From an uncultured Bacteroidota bacterium (GTDB taxonomy: Bacteria; Bacteroidota; Bacteroidia; AKYH767-A; OLB10), in assembly GCA_900696575.1 (NCBI GenBank), contig CAADHD010000016.1, positions 1-64,000 of the forward strand: 64,000 nucleotides of DNA, given 5' to 3'. A model generated the notes under the pieces. That model worked only from the letters and a program-made list of their open reading frames with translations, made no database searches and had not been told where the DNA came from. The position numbers were made by a program, and so were the translations under genes. Shown here in pieces: positions 15,952-24,760 of the stretch (positions are counted from its first letter, which is position 1; each line of letters begins with the position of its first letter).

Positions 15952-17724
15952 ATGGAACCCACCCGTCTTTTTGAATTACTCGACCGGCAATTGGCAGGTT
16001 TTCCGAAAACGGATGCCTTGGCCTGTAAAGAAAACGGTCAGTGGAAAACATATTCAACGCAACAGATCAAAGATTTTGCTGATAACCTCAGTTATGGATT
16101 ATTGGCATACGGATTAAAACCCGGAGACAAGGTTGGGTTGATTTCAAACAACCGCCCTGAATGGAATTTTATTGACCAGGGAACGTTGCAGGCAGGTATT
16201 ATTTCCGTACCGGTTTATCCTACCATTTCTTTGAATGATTTGAAATACATCCTTCAGCATGCTGAAGTTAAAATGGTGTTTGTTTCAACTTTGGAGTTGT
16301 ATGAAAAAGTGAATGCCATCAGCCATGAGATAAAAGAGTATAAAGGCACTTTTACATTTGATAAAGTTCAAAATGCTCCGCACTGGTCAGCGGTAACGGA
16401 AGAAGGTAAAAAGCATCCTGCTGCTGATGAAGTTAAAAGAATCCGTGATACCATTAAGCCGGATGATTTAGCCACGCTGATTTACACTTCGGGAACTACC
16501 GGTTTCCCCAAGGGTGTAATGCTTTCGCATCATAACATTCTGAGTAATTGCAAAGCCACTGAAAAACTTTGTCCGTTCGATAAGTCCTGGAGGGCGCTCA
16601 GTTTTCTGCCACTGAATCATATTTTTGAACGGATGCTGTCTTATGTGTATATGTACTATGGCATTTCTGTTTATTATGCCGAAAGTCTTGAAACAATTGG
16701 CGATAACTTAAAGGAAGTTCGCCCGATGATATTTGTAACGGTTCCCCGCCTGCTTGAAAAGGTGTATGATAAAATAGTAAGCAAAGGCAGCGAATTGCCG
16801 GGCGTTAAAAAAGCCATGTTTTTTTGGGCACTGAATCTCGGATTGAAATACGAACTGCATGGAGTCAATGGAGCCTGGTATGAGTTTCAGTTAAAAATAG
16901 CCAATGCATTGGTATTTAAAAAATGGAGGGAAGCGCTGGGAGGAAATATTGTGGCCATAGCCTCGGGCGGAGCTGCATTGCAACCGCGCCTGGCCCGTGT
17001 TTTTCATGCGGCCCGCATACCGGTACTTGAGGGATATGGTTTAACGGAAACCTCTCCTGTAATTGCCGTCAATAATTTTCAGCCGGACTGCATCCGTTTC
17101 GGAACGGTAGGCACTGTGATTGATAATGTGCAGGTAAAAATTTCCGAAGACGGAGAAATTCTTTGCAAAGGACCAAATGTTATGCTGGGATATTACAAAG
17201 ACGAGGAACAAACCCGGCAGGTGATTGATGATGATGGTTGGTTTCATACCGGTGATATTGGCGAATTTGTAGAAGGGAGGTTTCTTAAAATCACTGACCG
17301 TAAAAAGGAGATATTCAAAACATCAGGAGGTAAGTACATTGTGCCTCAAATGATAGAAAACCGATTAAAAGAATCGCGTTTCATTGAACAGGTGATGGTA
17401 ATTGGTGAAAACAGAAAGTTCGCTGCGGCATTGATTGTACCTGCATTTGCATTTATTAAGGAATGGACTTTAAGAAAAGGAATGGCACTTAATTCCAATG
17501 ATGAAATTTGTCAAAGCAAAGTTGTGAAAGACCGGATACGGGAAGAAGTGGATGTAGTTAATAAGACGCTGGCCCAGTTTGAATCCATCAAGAAGTTTGA
17601 ACTGCTGCCTCGTGAATTCAGTATTGAAAATGGAGAGCTTACTCCAAAACTCAGTATGAAAAGGAAAATAATCCTGGAAAACTTTAAGGATGTTGTAGAT
17701 AGAATTTATGGAAATGAAGGTTAA
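15952..17724 (+). CDS. Long-chain fatty acid--CoA ligase (AMP-forming)
   Basis: 590 residues from the ATG at 15952; the upstream 28-codon extension is not family-like. ANL-superfamily motifs: P-loop TLIYTSGTTGFPKGVMLSH (~residues 181-199), GYGLTETSPV, WFHTGDIGEF, then FLKITDRKKEIFKTSGGKYI with the hinge and the catalytic lysine region. It activates fatty acids to acyl-AMP and then acyl-CoA for degradation or lipid synthesis, peripheral to the inner membrane. The length fits the FadD15/long-chain type found in Bacteroidota. Divergent from the nitronate monooxygenase gene and followed by a strong terminator. Confidence 0.9.
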   Translation: MEPTRLFELLDRQLAGFPKTDALACKENGQWKTYSTQQIKDFADNLSYGLLAYGLKPGDKVGLISNNRPEWNFIDQGTLQAGIISVPVYPTISLNDLKYILQHAEVKMVFVSTLELYEKVNAISHEIKEYKGTFTFDKVQNAPHWSAVTEEGKKHPAADEVKRIRDTIKPDDLATLIYTSGTTGFPKGVMLSHHNILSNCKATEKLCPFDKSWRALSFLPLNHIFERMLSYVYMYYGISVYYAESLETIGDNLKEVRPMIFVTVPRLLEKVYDKIVSKGSELPGVKKAMFFWALNLGLKYELHGVNGAWYEFQLKIANALVFKKWREALGGNIVAIASGGAALQPRLARVFHAARIPVLEGYGLTETSPVIAVNNFQPDCIRFGTVGTVIDNVQVKISEDGEILCKGPNVMLGYYKDEEQTRQVIDDDGWFHTGDIGEFVEGRFLKITDRKKEIFKTSGGKYIVPQMIENRLKESRFIEQVMVIGENRKFAAALIVPAFAFIKEWTLRKGMALNSNDEICQSKVVKDRIREEVDVVNKTLAQFESIKKFELLPREFSIENGELTPKLSMKRKIILENFKDVVDRIYGNEG

Positions 17725-17738
17725 TAAATAAAAGGCAT

Positions 17739-17777
17739 AAAAAAAGCCCCCGTCATTGACGGGGGCTTTTTCTTTTT
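17739..17777. terminator. Bidirectional terminator
   Basis: GCCCCCGTC (17746-17754) pairs with GACGGGGGC (17758-17766). An A-run precedes it and T-runs follow, so it serves both the acyl-CoA ligase (+) and the outer-membrane protein gene (-). Confidence 0.9.
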
Positions 17778-17800
17778 GATATACTCTTAGAAATATATTT

Positions 17801-18649
17801 TTAGAAATAGAAAAGAGCACGGATAGAACCACCAACCATGTCGGTATCAATTCCGAATGATGATGACTTTCCGGGGCCGGGCATTTTAGTAGTTTGAACT
17901 GCAGTACCGTTCCATCCTTCGGAGGTGGTTTCGCCTTCACCGGTTGAACTCATGCCGATACCCCATCCTATTTCACCACCGATAGAAGCTTTGGCCATAT
18001 AGAAGAATTCAACACCAACAAAACCACGTATGCCAAGATCGAAAGTGCTGCCGTTCTTTACTTCTTTAATTCTGTAAAGTCCGCCTTGCAACGGGTAGGC
18101 AGTGGAAGGAGTAGGATTATCGGCAGTAATGGCATTTGCAAATGTATGAGTGGTTTTGCTGCCGCCAAAGCCAATCATAGCTTCAGCACCATAGTAACCC
18201 TGTACACGGCCTGTACCTCTGCGTTTCTCAATACCGGCACCCAGGGTAATGTTATTACCCGAAGTTTTTACTTCATCACTGCCATACTGAGGAGTAGAGA
18301 ACGCACTGCCATCGGTTGAGTCTTTTTGAACAATAAGGTTTCCTGTTGAAGAACCGAATCCAAGACGCACCATGGCACGATAGTGAGTAGTAGCATCTTT
18401 TACTTTTTTACCCCAGATTACAACATGGCCATCAGGAGATGACATTGAACCGTCAAACCCCGGTCCGCTTATATCTTGACTGTTATTCATTGTGTTACCC
18501 AAATAACGAAAGAAAGGGTAGGGGTCAACACCAAGAGCCCATTCTCCTTCAACAGGAAGAATCGGTACACCTTTTTTGGACGTCATGTCCTGTGCAAATG
18601 AAGCAGTTGCGAAAACTGCAATTACAAAACTTAGAATTGATTTTTTCAT
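17801..18649 (-). CDS. Outer-membrane beta-barrel-like protein, function unknown
   Basis: 282 residues. Signal peptide (1-19, ending TASFAQ) and a mature part rich in Gly/Ser/Thr with alternating hydrophobic strands (HYRAMVRLGFGS, NITLGAGIEKRRG, VQGYYGAEAMIGFG, FDLGIRGFVGVEFFYMAKASIGGEIGWG). It ends in aromatic FYF, the usual C-terminal signature of outer-membrane barrels. No enzyme or transport motif was seen. It has the best promoter in the window (TTG-N19-TACCTTTG) and a shared terminator, so it is a well-defined single-gene transcript. Confidence 0.75.
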   Translation of the reverse strand: MKKSILSFVIAVFATASFAQDMTSKKGVPILPVEGEWALGVDPYPFFRYLGNTMNNSQDISGPGFDGSMSSPDGHVVIWGKKVKDATTHYRAMVRLGFGSSTGNLIVQKDSTDGSAFSTPQYGSDEVKTSGNNITLGAGIEKRRGTGRVQGYYGAEAMIGFGGSKTTHTFANAITADNPTPSTAYPLQGGLYRIKEVKNGSTFDLGIRGFVGVEFFYMAKASIGGEIGWGIGMSSTGEGETTSEGWNGTAVQTTKMPGPGKSSSFGIDTDMVGGSIRALFYF

Positions 18650-18699
18650 AGATATTTGATTTTGAGTTTAATGTGTTAATTTTTGATGTGATTCAGGGG

Positions 18700-18729
18700 C
18701 AAAGGTAACAGTCGATTTGATGTTACCAA
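18700..18729 (-). promoter_or_regulatory. Complete Bacteroidota promoter TTG-N19-TACCTTTG
   Basis: On the minus strand TTG at 18729-18727, a spacer of exactly 19 bases, then TACCTTTG at 18707-18700. It lies 50 bases upstream of the ATG at 18649 and fits the consensus -33/-7 pair. Confidence 0.75.
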
Positions 18730-18773
18730 GTATTATTCTCGATTTTCTCAACAAATACTTGTGCATAAAGTAC

Positions 18774-19421
18774 TTACGATTTTTCTTCAAGCATGGGCAC
18801 AAATCTGAACTTTCCAAGTGCATGTATTTCATAATCTCCGTCACCTTTTTTCAGGATTGATGTCATTTCCTGAACAACACCGGCACCCACCGGAACAACC
18901 ATAATACCTCCCGGCTTTAATTGTTTAAGCAATTCTTCAGGTATATGAGGTGCGCCACAGGTTACCAGTATGCGGTCAAACGGGGCAAAGGGTGGTAAGC
19001 CTTTAAAACCGTCTCCGTAAAAACAGTTGACATCAATACCAAGAGAACTAAGAAGTTTTTTAGTCTTCTCATACAGTACCTTATGCCTTTCAATGCTGAA
19101 TACCCATGCTCCCAGTTTAGCCAGTACAGCAGCCTGATAGCCTGAACCGGTACCCACTTCTAAAACCTTTGCTCCTTTAAATACATCAAGCGCATGTGTC
19201 TGAAAAGCTACGGTATAGGGTTGCGAAATGGTTTGTCCGGCTTCAATAGGAAAAGCTTTATCGGCATAGGCATATTCAAGAAAGGCTTTATCCATAAACA
19301 GATGGCGTGGTACTTCATAAATGGCATCAAGTACTTTCCGGTCGGTTATGCCTTTCTTTTTTATTTCTTCAATAAGTTTTTTTCTTAAACCCTGATGGCG
19401 GAATGTATCCTGTAGTACCAT
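18774..19421 (-). CDS. pcm: Protein-L-isoaspartate O-methyltransferase
   Basis: 215 residues from the ATG at 19421 (a longer frame to 19436 needs TTG). PCMT motifs: VPRHLFMDKAFLEYAYAD, pre-motif I QTISQPYTVAFQ, motif I VLEVGTGSGYQAAVLA, then YGDGFKGLPPFAPFDRILVTCGAP and LKPGGIMVVPVG. It methylates isoaspartyl residues in aged cytoplasmic proteins using SAM so that they can be repaired. Single gene, followed by the outer-membrane protein gene in the same direction, which has its own promoter. Confidence 0.93.
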   Translation of the reverse strand: MVLQDTFRHQGLRKKLIEEIKKKGITDRKVLDAIYEVPRHLFMDKAFLEYAYADKAFPIEAGQTISQPYTVAFQTHALDVFKGAKVLEVGTGSGYQAAVLAKLGAWVFSIERHKVLYEKTKKLLSSLGIDVNCFYGDGFKGLPPFAPFDRILVTCGAPHIPEELLKQLKPGGIMVVPVGAGVVQEMTSILKKGDGDYEIHALGKFRFVPMLEEKS

Positions 19422-19820
19422 AACTTGAAGACGCAAAATAAAACCATCTTACATCACGAACAGATGACATTTTTTTTATTTTCACACAAGGTGAATAAAA
19501 AATTTATATCAGTGGAATTTTTAAATCATGCCTTGCCACGGTTCGCCCAATAAACAGCAATAGCATTAGGAGTATAAAACTGATAGTGAATAATCGTCCC
19601 TCTCCTTTGGAGAGGAATAAAGGGGTGAGGCGGGAACAGGAATAGGAAACACGCGTTAAAATGCGTGCTTATGAGTGAACTGGCGGTTGAAAAGAACACC
19701 AATCATAGGCAATGGTTGCAAACTCAATTCAAAGTGATGGGCGAGGACGCCCTGTCACCGGCCTGTTGAGGCAGAAATAATAAATGAGTTTCCGATAACA
19801 AACACACACCAGAATCTTTT
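19422..19820. other. Gene-free 400-base region made of dispersed repeats
   Basis: No coding frame stands out. It holds a hairpin CCTCTCC/GGAGAGG (19599-19615) followed by AAGGGGTGAGGCGGGA, an inverted pair CACGC/GCGTG (19650-19654 and 19663-19667), a degenerate copy of the GGTTGGTG palindrome (19685-19704) and a hairpin GGGCG/CGCCC (19739-19752). It looks like a landing zone for short non-coding repeats. Confidence 0.5.
19685..19704. repeat. Degenerate palindromic repeat, copy 5
   Basis: GGTTG AAAAGAACACCAAT followed by CATAGGCAATGG. It matches copies 3 and 4 but lacks three bases of the left arm, and keeps a similar tail. Confidence 0.5.
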
Positions 19821-20675
19821 TTATCGGATTACATCAATCATAACCATAATTCCGAAAATAACACTGGCAATGCCATTAGTAGTAAAAAAAGCAACATTAA
19901 CCCGGCTTAAATCATCAGGTTTTACAAGACTGTGTTGGTAAACAAGCAAAGCTGTAAAAACAAGCCAGGCCAGAGGATAGATAATTCCATTCGGGTCGAA
20001 GGCATAAACAGTAATGAGTAAAACTGAGCAGAAGAAATGCATAATGCGCGAAAACGTCAGTGCATTCTTTATTCCAAGCCATGCAGGTATGGAATGCAGT
20101 TTCATTTTGCGGTCAAAACTCTCATCCTGCAATGCATAAATAATATCAAAACCGCTTACCCAGAAAAGAACTGCCATCGAAATAAGCACCGGAGGCCAGT
20201 CAAACCGTCCCGTTACGGCAAGGTAAGCACCAACAGGAGCAAAACTTAACCCTAATCCGAGAATAAAATGACTGAGCGGGGTAAACCGCTTGGTATAACT
20301 GTATCCTAAAACTACAGCCAGCGCAACCGGTGACAGATAAAAGCATAAACGGTTAATAAACCAGGTGCTAATAATAAAAAGGATGCAGCAAATAATGACC
20401 AGTATCAGGCTGCTTTTCGCTGAAATTATTCCGGCAGGAATTTCTCTGTTTCTGGTGCGCTCATTTTTTGCATCAATCTCCCGGTCGGCCCAGCGGTTAA
20501 AAGCCATAGCGGCTGTGCGTGCTGTAACCATGCAAATCAGAACAAGAAGGGCAGTAAGCCATTCCATTCGGAATTGCACGGCTTTCAATCCCATCATAAA
20601 GCCCACCAATGCAAACGGCAGCGCAAAAATCGTATGGCTGAATTTTACTAAGGAAAGATAATGACGGAGCGGCAT
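19821..20675 (-). CDS. UbiA-family prenyltransferase (UbiA/MqnP-like)
   Basis: 284 residues with about eight membrane helices. The two Asp-rich metal/diphosphate motifs are present: NRWADREIDAKNERTRNREIPAG (residues 60-82) and YALQDESFDRKMKLHSIP near residue 180. UbiA-type enzymes attach a polyprenyl chain to an aromatic acceptor; in menaquinone-using Bacteroidota such a gene may be MqnP of the futalosine route. It is third in the operon inositol-phosphate synthase-pgpA-ubiA, 8 bases after pgpA, so a role with an inositol or other polar acceptor cannot be excluded. Quinone synthesis is the default reading. Confidence 0.85.
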   Translation of the reverse strand: MPLRHYLSLVKFSHTIFALPFALVGFMMGLKAVQFRMEWLTALLVLICMVTARTAAMAFNRWADREIDAKNERTRNREIPAGIISAKSSLILVIICCILFIISTWFINRLCFYLSPVALAVVLGYSYTKRFTPLSHFILGLGLSFAPVGAYLAVTGRFDWPPVLISMAVLFWVSGFDIIYALQDESFDRKMKLHSIPAWLGIKNALTFSRIMHFFCSVLLITVYAFDPNGIIYPLAWLVFTALLVYQHSLVKPDDLSRVNVAFFTTNGIASVIFGIMVMIDVIR

Positions 20676-20683
20676 CTGGATTT

Positions 20684-21163
20684 TCAGAAATAATAAGCAC
20701 TGAAAAACAGAATGACGTGAAGGGTAATATTGGCATATATTCCGGAGAGAATGTCATCAAGCATTACTCCCCATCCGCCATGCACTTTTTCCATTAATCG
20801 TATGCCGAAAGGTTTCAGAATGTCAAAAAAGCGGAAGAGTACAAAAGCAGCTAACAGATTCTGAGGATTGCATTCAATCCAGATCATGGTAATAAACATG
20901 CCTGCCATTTCGTCAACGGTGAAACGGGGTGAATCATGACCCCATTCCTGCTGAAGTGCATTGGTTGAGATGATTCCAGCAAAAAAGAAAAACAGCGTAA
21001 TGAGAATGTAAAGTAATTGTGCATCGCTGTAATGAAATGAACTTACGGAGTACCAGTAAAGCCAAATAAGCCCTCCCGCTAGGGCGCTTCCGAAAGTACC
21101 GGGTGCTCCCGGCAAAAATCCTGTTCCGAAACCGGAGGCAATCAGCTTATGGATTTGCTTCAT
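20684..21163 (-). CDS. pgpA: Phosphatidylglycerophosphatase A-like
   Basis: 159 residues from the ATG at 21163, which overlaps the previous stop as ATGA, so translation is probably coupled. The longer frame to 21328 lies entirely within the upstream gene and is rejected. PgpA features: N-terminal LIASGFGTGFLPGAPGTFGSALA, then FTVDEMAGMFITMIWI with the acidic metal-binding residues, and FRFFDILKPFGIRLMEK with the conserved DILKP. PgpA dephosphorylates phosphatidylglycerophosphate. In this operon a phosphatidylinositol-phosphate phosphatase role is plausible (inference). Confidence 0.88.
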   Translation of the reverse strand: MKQIHKLIASGFGTGFLPGAPGTFGSALAGGLIWLYWYSVSSFHYSDAQLLYILITLFFFFAGIISTNALQQEWGHDSPRFTVDEMAGMFITMIWIECNPQNLLAAFVLFRFFDILKPFGIRLMEKVHGGWGVMLDDILSGIYANITLHVILFFSAYYF

Positions 21164-22494
21164 TGAGCAATGAACTCTTCGTAATAATCGAGTCCGAGAT
21201 GCGTAATAAGGTCTTCGCCTTTCAGATGGCGAAGAGTATTCTCTAATTTCATCAGTTGTTTGAAGATGTCGTGCAACGGATTTAATCCCGGAGCGGTTTG
21301 AGGTGATTTGAAATAAAACGAAAGCCATTCCTGTACGCCAGACATGTTGCTTCGCTGTGCAAGGTCAAGAAACAATGCCAGGTCGAGCACGATAGGCGCT
21401 GCAAGAATGGAATCACGGCACAGGAAATTGATTTTGATTTGCATTTCATAACCGAGCCATCCGAAAATATCTATGTTGTCCCAGCTTTCTTTGTTATCGC
21501 CACGCGGAGGGTAATAATTGATGTTGACTTTATGATAAAGATTGCTGTACAGGTCAGGTTGCTGGTCAGGGGCTAGAATGTCTTTCAGTACGCTGAGTTT
21601 TGAAACTTCCTTGGTTTTAAAACTGGAGGGGTCATCCAATACTTCGCCATCGCGATTGCCAAGGATGTTGGTGCTGAACCATCCTTTAATTCCCAAAGCG
21701 CGGGCGGCAAGTCCGGGAGCAACAATGGTTTTCATCAGTGTTTGCCCGGTTTTAAAATCCTTGCCGGCAATGGCAGTTTCATTTTGCCTGGCTAATTCTG
21801 CCAGAGCAGGAATGTCGCACGATAAATTTGGTGCACCATTGGCAAAAGGTACTCGGCATTTTATTGAAGCATAAGCATAAATCATACTTGGCGAAATGTA
21901 AGGGTTATTCTCCTCCAATCCTTTTTCAAATGCTTCAATGGTTTGATGCACATCATGCTCTTCGGTAAAAACTTCAGTACTGCCACACCAAACCATAACC
22001 AGTCGTGTACAGTTGTTTTTTTTCTTAAAATCTTCAATATCCTGAATAAGCTGATGGGCAAGATCCATTTTATTTCTGCCCTGTTTTACATGTTTGCCAT
22101 CAAGATTTTTTACCCAGGCTTTATCAAACACTGCTTTCATGGGTTTAATCTGCTCCAGTTCGGGGCGCAATTGCAGCAGCAGGTTTTTATCAAGCACTTC
22201 GGCTTTCATGGCGGCATCAAAAACATTGTCTTCGTAAATATCCCATCCTCCGAAAACAACCTGGTTAAGCGGCTGAAGCGGAACAAAATCTTTTATTTTC
22301 GGGTTACGCATTTCTTCGCGGGTGCGTTTTCCTACCCTTATGTTACCCATTTGGGTTAGCGATCCAATAGGTTTACCTAATCCTTTGTTAACGGCAATGA
22401 CTCCGGCAATAAAGGTAGTGGCTACTGCGCCCATGCCCGGTGTAAGTATTCCCAGCCGTCCTTCGGCAGGTTTGATGGTGTTAGTTGAACTCAT
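21160..22494 (-). CDS. ino1: Myo-inositol-3-phosphate synthase
   Basis: 444 residues. NAD-binding start LGILTPGMGAVATTFIAG (G-rich loop, ~residues 14-31), KTIVAPGLAARALGIKGWFSTNILGNRDG in the middle, and INYYPPRGDNKESWDNIDIFGWLGYEMQIKINFLCRDSILAAPIVLDL, the most conserved region of the eukaryote/Bacteroidota-type enzyme with its catalytic lysines. It converts glucose-6-phosphate to inositol-3-phosphate, the committed step to inositol lipids. First gene of the operon with pgpA (4-base overlap) and a UbiA protein; a TACCTTTG box lies 108 bases upstream. Confidence 0.92.
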   Translation of the reverse strand: MSSTNTIKPAEGRLGILTPGMGAVATTFIAGVIAVNKGLGKPIGSLTQMGNIRVGKRTREEMRNPKIKDFVPLQPLNQVVFGGWDIYEDNVFDAAMKAEVLDKNLLLQLRPELEQIKPMKAVFDKAWVKNLDGKHVKQGRNKMDLAHQLIQDIEDFKKKNNCTRLVMVWCGSTEVFTEEHDVHQTIEAFEKGLEENNPYISPSMIYAYASIKCRVPFANGAPNLSCDIPALAELARQNETAIAGKDFKTGQTLMKTIVAPGLAARALGIKGWFSTNILGNRDGEVLDDPSSFKTKEVSKLSVLKDILAPDQQPDLYSNLYHKVNINYYPPRGDNKESWDNIDIFGWLGYEMQIKINFLCRDSILAAPIVLDLALFLDLAQRSNMSGVQEWLSFYFKSPQTAPGLNPLHDIFKQLMKLENTLRHLKGEDLITHLGLDYYEEFIAQ

Positions 22495-22601
22495 AATCGT
22501 TGTAATGGTAAGTAGTTTTTAAATGTTAATTCGGAGTGTTCTCTTGCCTGACGGTTTCAATAAAATGAAATATCCGGAGCAGGTAGATGTTAATGGCGGG
22601 G

Positions 22602-22609
22602 CAAAGGTA
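22602..22609 (-). promoter_or_regulatory. -7 box TACCTTTG upstream of inositol-phosphate synthase
   Basis: Exact TAnnTTTG match on the minus strand; implies a leader of about 100 bases, unusually long for this window. Confidence 0.5.
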
Positions 22610-22669
22610 ATGGATGGTTGCAAAACTGTATGAAGAATGTATGCCATTTACAGCCGTTAAAGGATGAAT

Positions 22670-22677
22670 TACTTTCG
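22670..22677 (+). promoter_or_regulatory. -7-like box TACTTTCG before PAP2 gene
   Basis: Same variant as before the namZ-like gene. It lies 12 bases before the ATG at 22690 and supports that start over upstream ones. Confidence 0.45.
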
Positions 22678-22689
22678 TGCGCTCTTTAC

Positions 22690-23613
22690 ATGGATATAAA
22701 GCCTTTTAACCGTTTTTCGGTCAAAGCAGTTTTAACTGCAACTTTGCTTTCGATAGCGTTCGTAATCTGGGCAATGCTCATACCGGGCTTAAGAACGGAT
22801 CATGTTTTCCTGCTAATCCTTTGTCTTGCACTTTGGTTTGCACATCCTGCATCGCGGAGTTTTATCAGCGCATTTTTTGTGTTTGTGGTTTACTGGATTG
22901 TGTATGATTCCATGCGGGGCTTTCCGAATTACACGGTAAATCCCGTTCATGTAGCTGAGCCCTACCAGATCGAAAAAAGTATTTTCGGAATTAATGTATC
23001 AACAGGAAGAATTACGCCTAACGAATGGCTTGAACAGTTTCATCATCCTGTGCTTGATCTCATAGCCGGATTTTTTTACATCAACTGGGTTCCTGTTCCT
23101 CTGGCTTTTGCTTTTTATTTGATGCGTAAAGACCGGAATTATTTCATGCGGTTTGCTTACTCTTTTGTGGCTGCAAATTTTGTTGGCTTTATTATTTATT
23201 ACCTGTATCCGGCTGCCCCGCCCTGGTATGTTCAGCAGCATGGTTTTGATTTTGATTTGACGGTTCCTTCCAATCCGGCAGGTTTATCAAGAGTAGATAC
23301 CATACTGGGCTTTCCGCTTTTTCATTCCATCTATTCAAAGAATGCCAACATTTTTGCTGCCGTTCCATCGCTTCATGCTGCTTATCCTTTGTTGGTAGTT
23401 TTTTATGGATTTAAGAGAAAGATGGGGTGGATCAACATCCTGTTTCTTCTGTTTGCAACAGGTATCTGGTTTACTGCTGTATATTCTTACCATCATTACA
23501 TTATTGATTTATTAGCCGGAGCATTATGTGCAGTTGCAGGAATTGCCATTGCTGAATTGATTTTCGGAAGAAAAAATAGCAACCTGAAATCAATGGTCGG
23601 AAAAGCTGGCTGA
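22690..23613 (+). CDS. PAP2-superfamily membrane protein, Aur1/inositol-phosphotransferase-like
   Basis: 307 residues with six to eight membrane helices. It has the PAP2_3-type layout: YYLYPAAPPWYVQQHGF, then the catalytic AVPSLHAAYPLLVV and AVYSYHHYIIDLLAG with the two histidines and the aspartate. In fungi and Bacteroides-type inositol-lipid loci, proteins of this class move phosphoinositol onto ceramide or act as lipid phosphatases. Its divergent position next to inositol-phosphate synthase and pgpA supports inositol-lipid synthesis (inference). The start at 22690 was chosen because a promoter-like box ends 12 bases upstream; in-frame ATG 22630 is the alternative. Confidence 0.82.
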   Translation: MDIKPFNRFSVKAVLTATLLSIAFVIWAMLIPGLRTDHVFLLILCLALWFAHPASRSFISAFFVFVVYWIVYDSMRGFPNYTVNPVHVAEPYQIEKSIFGINVSTGRITPNEWLEQFHHPVLDLIAGFFYINWVPVPLAFAFYLMRKDRNYFMRFAYSFVAANFVGFIIYYLYPAAPPWYVQQHGFDFDLTVPSNPAGLSRVDTILGFPLFHSIYSKNANIFAAVPSLHAAYPLLVVFYGFKRKMGWINILFLLFATGIWFTAVYSYHHYIIDLLAGALCAVAGIAIAELIFGRKNSNLKSMVGKAG

Positions 23614-23639
23614 TGAGCGAATCTGTATTGGAAAACGAT

Positions 23640-24533
23640 TCAAACCTTATCCAGCACAAAAGCAATCATAACCACAGGCAGATAAATTATGGATGCAAAC
23701 ATCAGGTTACGCGCGGCTTTATCGCTGCAGGTTTGGTAAAGCTGATAAGCATACCATGTAAAGATGATAGCTATGGCAGTAACAATACTTGCTGAAATTA
23801 TTCCTGTCAGGTTCATCCAGTAAGGCATCAGTCCTGCCGGGATGAGGCTTGCCGAATAAATGACGGTTTGAAAGGCGGTGGCTTTATTTTTTCCGCCTTT
23901 AGATGGAAGTAAACGGAATCCTGCTTTCGAGTAATCGTCATCCAGCCGCCAGGCAATAGCCCAGAAGTGAGGAAACTGCCAAAGAAACTGAATGGAAAAA
24001 AGCATGAATGCCTCTACACTCAATTCTCCTGTTGCAGCCACCCATCCGATTAATGGAGGCATGGCACCGGGTATAGCACCAACAAAAACCGAAAAAGGTG
24101 TAATGCGTTTCATGGGTGTGTATGCAAAAGCATACAGGAACATAGCCGTCATTCCCAGTATTCCGCAAAGAAGGTTCAGATAATGAGCCAGCACATACAT
24201 ACCGGCAAGTCCCATAATGATGCTGAATATGGTCGCTTCGTTTGCATGCATGCGTCCGGCTGGCAGCGGGCGGTTGCTGGTGCGACTCATCAATGCATCA
24301 AAATCTTTTTCGAAAATTTCATTCAGCCCGTTGGCCGCACCCGTTACCAATACTCCACCCAACGATAACCAGAAAAACCGGCTCCAGTCTATAGCTCCTT
24401 CAACTCCCAACAAATATGCAAACGAGGCCGAAAACACTACAAACAACAGCAGCTTGAATTTTATCAGCAGGCCGAAATCGTAAAGTCGCGAAATCAAAGT
24501 TGCGGGTTTGGAAATGGAAACAGGTTTCTGCAC
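23640..24533 (-). CDS. ctaB: Heme O synthase (protoheme IX farnesyltransferase)
   Basis: 297 residues, GTG start, UbiA superfamily. Motif 1 is NGLNEIFEKDFDALMSRTSNRPLPAGR near residue 70, then YTPMKRITPFSVFVGAIPGAMPPLIGW near residue 145 and WQFPHFWAIAWRLDDDYSKAGFRLLP near residue 185, all diagnostic of CyoE/CtaB. It farnesylates heme B to heme O for terminal oxidases. No cox genes are adjacent. A TACCTTTG box lies eight bases before the GTG, so the mRNA is nearly leaderless. It ends 26 bases from the convergent PAP2 gene. Confidence 0.93.
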   Translation of the reverse strand: MQKPVSISKPATLISRLYDFGLLIKFKLLLFVVFSASFAYLLGVEGAIDWSRFFWLSLGGVLVTGAANGLNEIFEKDFDALMSRTSNRPLPAGRMHANEATIFSIIMGLAGMYVLAHYLNLLCGILGMTAMFLYAFAYTPMKRITPFSVFVGAIPGAMPPLIGWVAATGELSVEAFMLFSIQFLWQFPHFWAIAWRLDDDYSKAGFRLLPSKGGKNKATAFQTVIYSASLIPAGLMPYWMNLTGIISASIVTAIAIIFTWYAYQLYQTCSDKAARNLMFASIIYLPVVMIAFVLDKV

Positions 24534-24541
24534 AGCGGGGA

Positions 24542-24549
24542 CAAAGGTA
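24542..24549 (-). promoter_or_regulatory. -7 box TACCTTTG, 8 bases before ctaB
   Basis: Exact match on the minus strand; supports the GTG at 24533 as start. Confidence 0.55.
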
Positions 24550-24760
24550 AAAGATAGTAAAGAAAGAGACTTGATCTTCTGTCGTTCTTAATTGGAAATC
24601 AATAATCAATCACGGTTGCCCGCCAGCGTAAAGAAGCCTTTGTGAAGATTTTTCCGAACCTGTTATTTTTTAAGAATACTGTAAGATTATCGGATAAGAT
24701 GTAAATTAATGAAGGGTGGCAGGCTTCATTCTTGAATTGCAAGGGCCAAAACGCCACAAT

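Noticed and set aside
21164-21328. Longer N-terminus for PgpA
   Set aside because: It lies wholly within the inositol-phosphate synthase gene in another frame; the ATGA overlap start is typical.
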